A model generated the notes under the pieces. It worked only from the letters and a program-made list of their open reading frames with translations. It did not search any database and was not told where the DNA came from. A DNA stretch of 64,000 bases. Origin: Clavulina sp. PMI_390. Lineage: Eukaryota; Basidiomycota; Agaricomycetes; Cantharellales; Hydnaceae. The stretch spans positions 281,394-345,393 of the forward strand of contig WIDE01000034.1 in assembly GCA_015039315.1 (NCBI GenBank), read 5' to 3'. A program made the position numbers and the translations under genes. Shown here piece after piece: positions 59,374 through 64,000 of the stretch (within the stretch, counting starts at the first letter, position 1; each line of letters starts with the position of its first letter).

Positions 59374-61364
59374 CTACTCGTCAATCTCATCCGGAATATC
59401 CTCATGATGAGGAGCCGCATGCTCGCCGTCTTCAGGATGAGCATCGTCTTTGAGCTCGTCGCCATCGCTCTGGCCTGCAACAGGGCTCACAATAGGGTCA
59501 GCGGACGACTCGGGAAGAGGATGAGCACTTCCGGCAACGGGAGAGGTGGGCGAGATCGGCACAGCGTCTGGTTCCTGCAATACGCCATTCGAAGAGCCTG
59601 CAGCTAGCGCAGTTTCGCCATCGTGAACTGCGACGACTGAGGTAGCTCCATCAGCTTCAGCATTGGCATCAGAGGGTACGACAACGTTCGAGCCCTCGGT
59701 GTGTGCATCAAGATCTTCAAGAGCAGCTTCAGTGAGTGGGCGAGCAGGGAGAGCTTCCACGACACCATCCGCAGCATCAACCACAAGCACATTCCCACTT
59801 CCATCACCCACAGGCTCAACAACGGTGGGAGTCATCGAATCAGCTGATGGGAAGGAAATTGGCATAGTGGAGCCAGATTCAGAAGCAGCAGAAGGGAGAG
59901 CGACAGAAGACGCCAGCTTGCCATTCGATTCAGCCTTTGCGGGTATTGCAGCACCGTCGGCCGCAGGAATCGTCGCGGCTGCGACAATCACGTCTTCCTG
60001 GGCGGGAATAGAAGGAACGGGAGGGGCATTGACCTTCGCCAATGCCGCGAGGGCTGCGGCAGACGGGCCCTTGCTGCTTGACTGGCTAATACGAGACTGT
60101 CTCGCGGTAGATGACGCTGCTGAGGTTGTCTTACTCTTGCTCACAGTAGAAGGAGGGGCAGAAGACTTGGGTTTGCGCACGGATGGGAAGGGAACAGTAG
60201 ACGAGATTGTGCGAGCCCGCGTGGTGCTTGGCTGAGGCAAACCCTGCGCGTCAGGCTTCGCACCACTAGCCGATGGAACTGCGTTTCCGCATCAAGTGTC
60301 ATCCCCAAGTGACAATTTACAGCAATGATGAGAGAGTTTGGATAGATTCGCAGTCAGTTATGCGCAAATGACGAGACATTAGTAGAGCGATTCACCTTTC
60401 TTGGCAGGCGCGGTGCTCGTGGAAGGCTTGGTATTTGTTTTTGCAGGCGTGGAAACGGCCGTACGAGCCTTAGCAAGCGATGATGCAGTTGGGGCCATCA
60501 AATGAGAACTTGATGACGCAGGGGTGGTGGAGGCTACAGTCCGAGGCTTTGTCACTGGCGTCTTGGACCGCACTTTCGTGTCCGTCTGAGATCCGGTATT
60601 CTGTGGCCGCAACGGGGTCATATAATGAGGGACTGGTGATGCAGCACCTCTCATGGCTGAGTTGCCAGCGTTCTGGGAGCGAGCGGGCTGAGATTCAGCA
60701 CGAGCGGCATTCGACTTCTGAGTAGCAGAAGAAGACTTTGCCATTGCCACAGAGGTGGCCGGTGGAGGAGATCGGGCTTTGACAGGTTTAAGAGGTCGCG
60801 TAGAGGAAGGAGGGGACGTTGGTTTTTGGGGCGCAGTCCCTTTCCTGACGGTGCCATTGCGCGAAACCGAGGGGGCAGCAGCAGCAGGCGCCGGCTCCGA
60901 TTCCTCCTCGGGCTGCTGCAAAGGCTCAGGCTCGGCAACAGCTTCTACAACAGGAGGCTCTGGGGCAGGAGGCGATGCAATCACGGGTGGTTCTGGCTCA
61001 GTGACTTGTTCATCTTTCGCTTCCACAGTTCCCGACGTGGCGGCGTTGTCGTCTGCCTTTTCGGGTGGTGACGTCGCAGTTGGCAACGCCTGCGAATTGC
61101 GCAAAAGATTGTTAGCCAAATCCGGCCCTAGATTGGTCCTGCGCTCCTGTATGCCCGATACAGATCGACCAGGGAGTTGGATGGGTTTGGGTGAGTCGGC
61201 AGGGACCTGTTTCTTTTGCAGCTCGAAACGTCCGATCAAGTTGGCAACGCTCGGACGTGGTCGCTATACAAACAGAGGCATCACAAAGCGCGCGGAGTTT
61301 AGCGTGAGTGCGTAAGAACCCCCCCAATCATAGACGATGCACTAACCTCATCTGGCAAAGGCAT
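59374..61364 (-). CDS. Large intrinsically disordered protein with a conserved-looking N-terminus
   Basis: Three exons. Exon 1 encodes only MPLPDE (start 61364). After a GTTAGT intron, exon 2 begins RPRPSVANLIGRFELQKKQV and continues with long Ala/Pro/Ser/Thr/Lys-rich sequence (VKARSPPPATSVAMAKSSS, KTPVTKPRTVASTTPASSS) to TSTAPAKK. After a GTGAAT intron, exon 3 starts near VPSASGAKPDAQG, continues with STVPFPSVRKPKSS, then becomes acidic and ends EDIPDEIDE at 59374. The short SVANLIGRFE segment is the only part that looks like a folded or binding element. The basic Ser/Pro-rich middle resembles microtubule- or cytoskeleton-associated linkers, but this is only an impression. No domain assigned. 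Confidence 0.6.
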
Positions 61365-62419
61365 GATGCAGGACCACGCGACTCGGATCGCACTGCGTTG
61401 GGGCCCGTCAGTCTACGTAGATTAGTTGATAAAGTGCTGTCAACGGCGGCGAAATTAGCCACTCTCCGACGTTATCATGAGCAGTATGCCAATTCCACCT
61501 ACTTGAAAAGGTCAAAAAGAGTAGTGAAGGGCCAGCGTTTGGTTGGCAGTGCTGATGCGCGTTGTGTCACTGTGTGGCCGTGTTTGGCGCTCTCCTGAGC
61601 ATGTGTGTCGAGCTTTTGCTCCTTGTTTTGCGCAACTTTGTGAATATGCTTTCAGTCTGAGTCACATCCCAATAGAAAAAATGTGTTCTTGCACTTCCAC
61701 GCCGACGTCGAGGCGGACTAAGCTCTCCGTTTTTCAGCAGCCATCGCCACATAGTTTGGGATGCTCAAATACATGTGGGGGTGCGCGGGATCGCACCCTT
61801 TTCCCCAACTACTCATGGCCAGGGAGTTTTTCAAGCCTCACCATCACATGCTTTGGGGGCAAATGACAATCTATCTAAGGCTTCAAGGGCAACGTGGGCG
61901 TCAGACAGCTCCCCTTGCCGCCACCTAGTTGCCTCTCCCCCCCTCCCGGGAGGTGGAAGGGAAACGGTGATGATAGACATTTGATAGGCGATAGGCCGCC
62001 AGCTGTTCGCTTTTGTGACCGCTCCGGGTGTCGAGCAATCAATCGTCGTCTGCAAGAACACCCTCTGTCAAAGGCGGTTTTTTTCGTCTAGCACGACAAA
62101 ACCCAATGACACCCACATGAAATCTATTCCTAATTTATCCTAATTGGGAAATCTATGTCATTATTATTCTACCTCCCCCCCTCCCGGCTTAATGCCTTCC
62201 TCGATCGAAGCCAGAGTCGCCAGCATGCTGATCTTACTGCCTCAGTCCCAGTCATTGGCGGTTCACTTTTCGCCCCCCTACCCGCGTCAATAAAAAGGCG
62301 GTACCCTTCCCCTCTTCCATCCCTAGGTCCCTTGACGCCCTCGAAACCATCTTAATTCCTGCACGTCCATCATCTCCATCCCTCGTCTCCATCCCTTCCA
62401 CCCCCACCTCACTCTACCC
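61365..62419. promoter_or_regulatory. Divergent intergenic region
   Basis: About 1.05 kb between divergent start codons. Contains C-rich tracts near 61930-61960 and 62165-62185, and a CT-rich leader just before 62420. Short frames here show no domain. Confidence 0.3.
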
Positions 62420-62976
62420 ATGGCAAACTATACTCGGATTGGGGAAATCACCCTCCATGTAACACCCCCCGTAAAGAATGTCACGCTTTTTGACCCGTGA
62501 GTTGCCCTTCGTCGATCGTGTCGCCTCTCGCCGACTTTGACCGGTTCGGAACTATTCGCCCACTCACTATTTCCAGGTCGTGCGAGATTGACGTATACGC
62601 AGCGTTCGATGTCTGCGAACTCCTCTCGGGTGCACGAGAAGTCCTCAAATCTCTCAACGGCGTTTCAACAAGAATCCATCCCCTCAAATTCAGGATATCC
62701 ATGGATGGCTACCCACACGTTCATCGAGCATACTCGAACGAAAACAACAACAAATTCGTGTGGTTCTCAGAGCATCGTGAGGATGCCAGAAATGGGCTCA
62801 GAGTCCGGGGGACTGTGATGGTTCCTCGTCAAATGTGGCCGCCAGCGAACAATACAGCCGTGCAAATCCGTGTGCGAGTCGAGGGGGTTGTCGAGTTTGT
62901 TCATGCTAATGGGCATGTGGAGACAGTAACAAGAGTAGCGGAGACTCTCCTTAGCATTGTCTGCCGATCGCGTTGA
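62420..62976 (+). CDS. Small protein of unknown function
   Basis: Two exons (62420-62496 and 62577-62976) join in phase to give 158 residues. It starts MANYTRIGEITLHVTPPVKN, continues after the intron with CEIDVYAAFDVCELLSGARE, HPLKFRISMDGYPHVHRAY, FVWFSEHREDARNGLRVRG, TVMVPRQMWPP and VQIRVRVEGVVEFVHANGH, and stops at 62976. Alternating hydrophobic residues suggest a beta-rich fold. I do not recognise the family. A CT-rich leader precedes the ATG. The competing frame at 62537-62818 is not in phase with exon 1. Confidence 0.5.
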
Positions 62977-64000
62977 GGAGAAACAACAACATCATGGGAG
63001 CCAGCACCTCAGCCACATCCCCATCTACCTCCCCTCTCCTCCCAACCAAAGTTGCCGATGTTGCTCCTCCTCGGCTCATCGGGGGCTTCATTTTGCGGGA
63101 ATTTCTCCCATGCTCCAATCTTCCACTTCCATCAGCTCATCGTTGACATGGAATCCCGCTTTGTGTGAGTGGCCACTCCGCCTATCCTTCATTGCGAGAC
63201 GTTTATGAGCTCTGACCTATAATTTTTACCCCGCCTAGATCTTGTATCATTCCGTCCCGGTCCTCGGCTGCTTCGCTTTCAATTATTTATGCCACTATAC
63301 CCACTCTATCCGCATATTCTTCCCTCATAGTTTACTGTGCAACCTCCATGTTGAGAAACTTACCCCCGGGTGGTGCGCAACTCGCTTCGCGAGCCGCTAT
63401 ACAAGATCCACTTCTTTCCTTCGCCGAGCGTCGAGGCTTGAATTTCCGGTGGTCGATCGAGCCCTCGGGCTTCGAAGCTTCGAGCTCGACATTTCGATTC
63501 CCGCTGGCTTCTTTCCTTCTACCTAGCGCGCGCGCGTCTTGGTACGCTTGGTTGGTGGGCTTCCCGCCATTGCTTTCGTCTGTTCTTCTTTCTGCTTGCT
63601 CTCCGTTCTGCAATCATTCAACTGTATTATACGACCAACCCTTCAGCGCGTCTTTGTGATGTCTCCGACCATACATGCGGAGCTCCATAGATTTTTCTTA
63701 GCCCTGGAGTAATAAATGATTCGAGACTATGCCCCGTGCCATCCTTCGATATTCTATCTCTTCGACGCCTCGAGAAGTCTCTCTTTCCCATCAACCCACC
63801 ATGAGCGCCTATCAAGGTTGCACCATGCGCTCGGCCCCTGTGACGCTGTGGAGAGCATTACCTAGATCATGCTGCCGAGATTCATATCCTCTGGGAGCCC
63901 TCTAATTATGCTCGATGCCGCGGCCAGGGCCGCCGTGGAACCGGAAGCTTCACTCAGATTCCCGAGCCTGCGTCGTGATCACCCCCGCCCCCCCCTCAGT
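62977..64000. other. Right-edge region, no gene resolved
   Basis: Short frames on both strands overlap without domain content. A possible first exon near 63727-63822 and an acceptor-like CCCCCTCAG at the very end hint that a plus-strand gene may begin here and continue beyond the window. Confidence 0.25.

Overview
The window is nuclear DNA of a filamentous basidiomycete, most likely an Agaricomycete (inference). The support is direct: genes carry many short GT-AG introns of about 45-70 nt, both strands are densely coded, and the products include a CBM1-GH10 xylanase, DUF6534-type membrane proteins and a Yvc1-like TRP channel with fungal architecture. No bacterial operons, CRISPR arrays or intact transposons were seen. 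Coordinates run from the presumed start codon to the stop codon and include introns. Splice sites were inferred by eye from GT/AG signals, reading phase and remembered family conservation.

Layout, 1-20 kb. A partial gene of an uncharacterised fungal family lies on the minus strand at the left edge. A tRNA with a tiny intron, probably tRNA-Val(CAC), follows. Next come a Yvc1/TRP-like vacuolar cation channel (+), a Pps1-like dual-specificity phosphatase with unusually long introns and micro-exons (+), a DUF6534 membrane protein (-) and a secreted protein of unknown function (-).

Layout, 19-35 kb. The FG-nucleoporin Nup159/Nup214 (+) is followed by methylosome subunit pICln (+) and the CBM1-GH10 endoxylanase (+). 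Then come a second member of the uncharacterised family (-), a C2H2 zinc-finger gene whose first finger is frame-disrupted (-), and a third member of that family (+).

Layout, 36-64 kb. This is a dense housekeeping block: KLHDC4/Kel3-like kelch protein (-), GMP synthase (+), a second DUF6534 paralog (-), exosome subunit RRP41 (-), glycine-cleavage T-protein (+), two poorly resolved nuclear-looking genes, acetyl-CoA transporter SLC33A1 (+), ATG12 (-), tRNA m7G46 methyltransferase TRM8 (+), a long disordered protein (-) and a small unknown protein (+).

The genes do not form one pathway; this is ordinary fungal gene order. Three divergent pairs (KLHDC4-like/GUA1, RRP41/GCV1, ATG12/TRM8) share start-to-start intervals of only about 105-145 bp. 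The most notable signal is a recent 327-bp tandem duplication inside GCV1. It duplicates one exon and part of another in frame, and the three exonic differences between copies are all synonymous. Also notable are three scattered members of an uncharacterised family with the same phase-1 intron, a pair of DUF6534 paralogs, and an RRP41 gene whose first coding exon is just the start codon. I did not find a convincing new multi-gene system.
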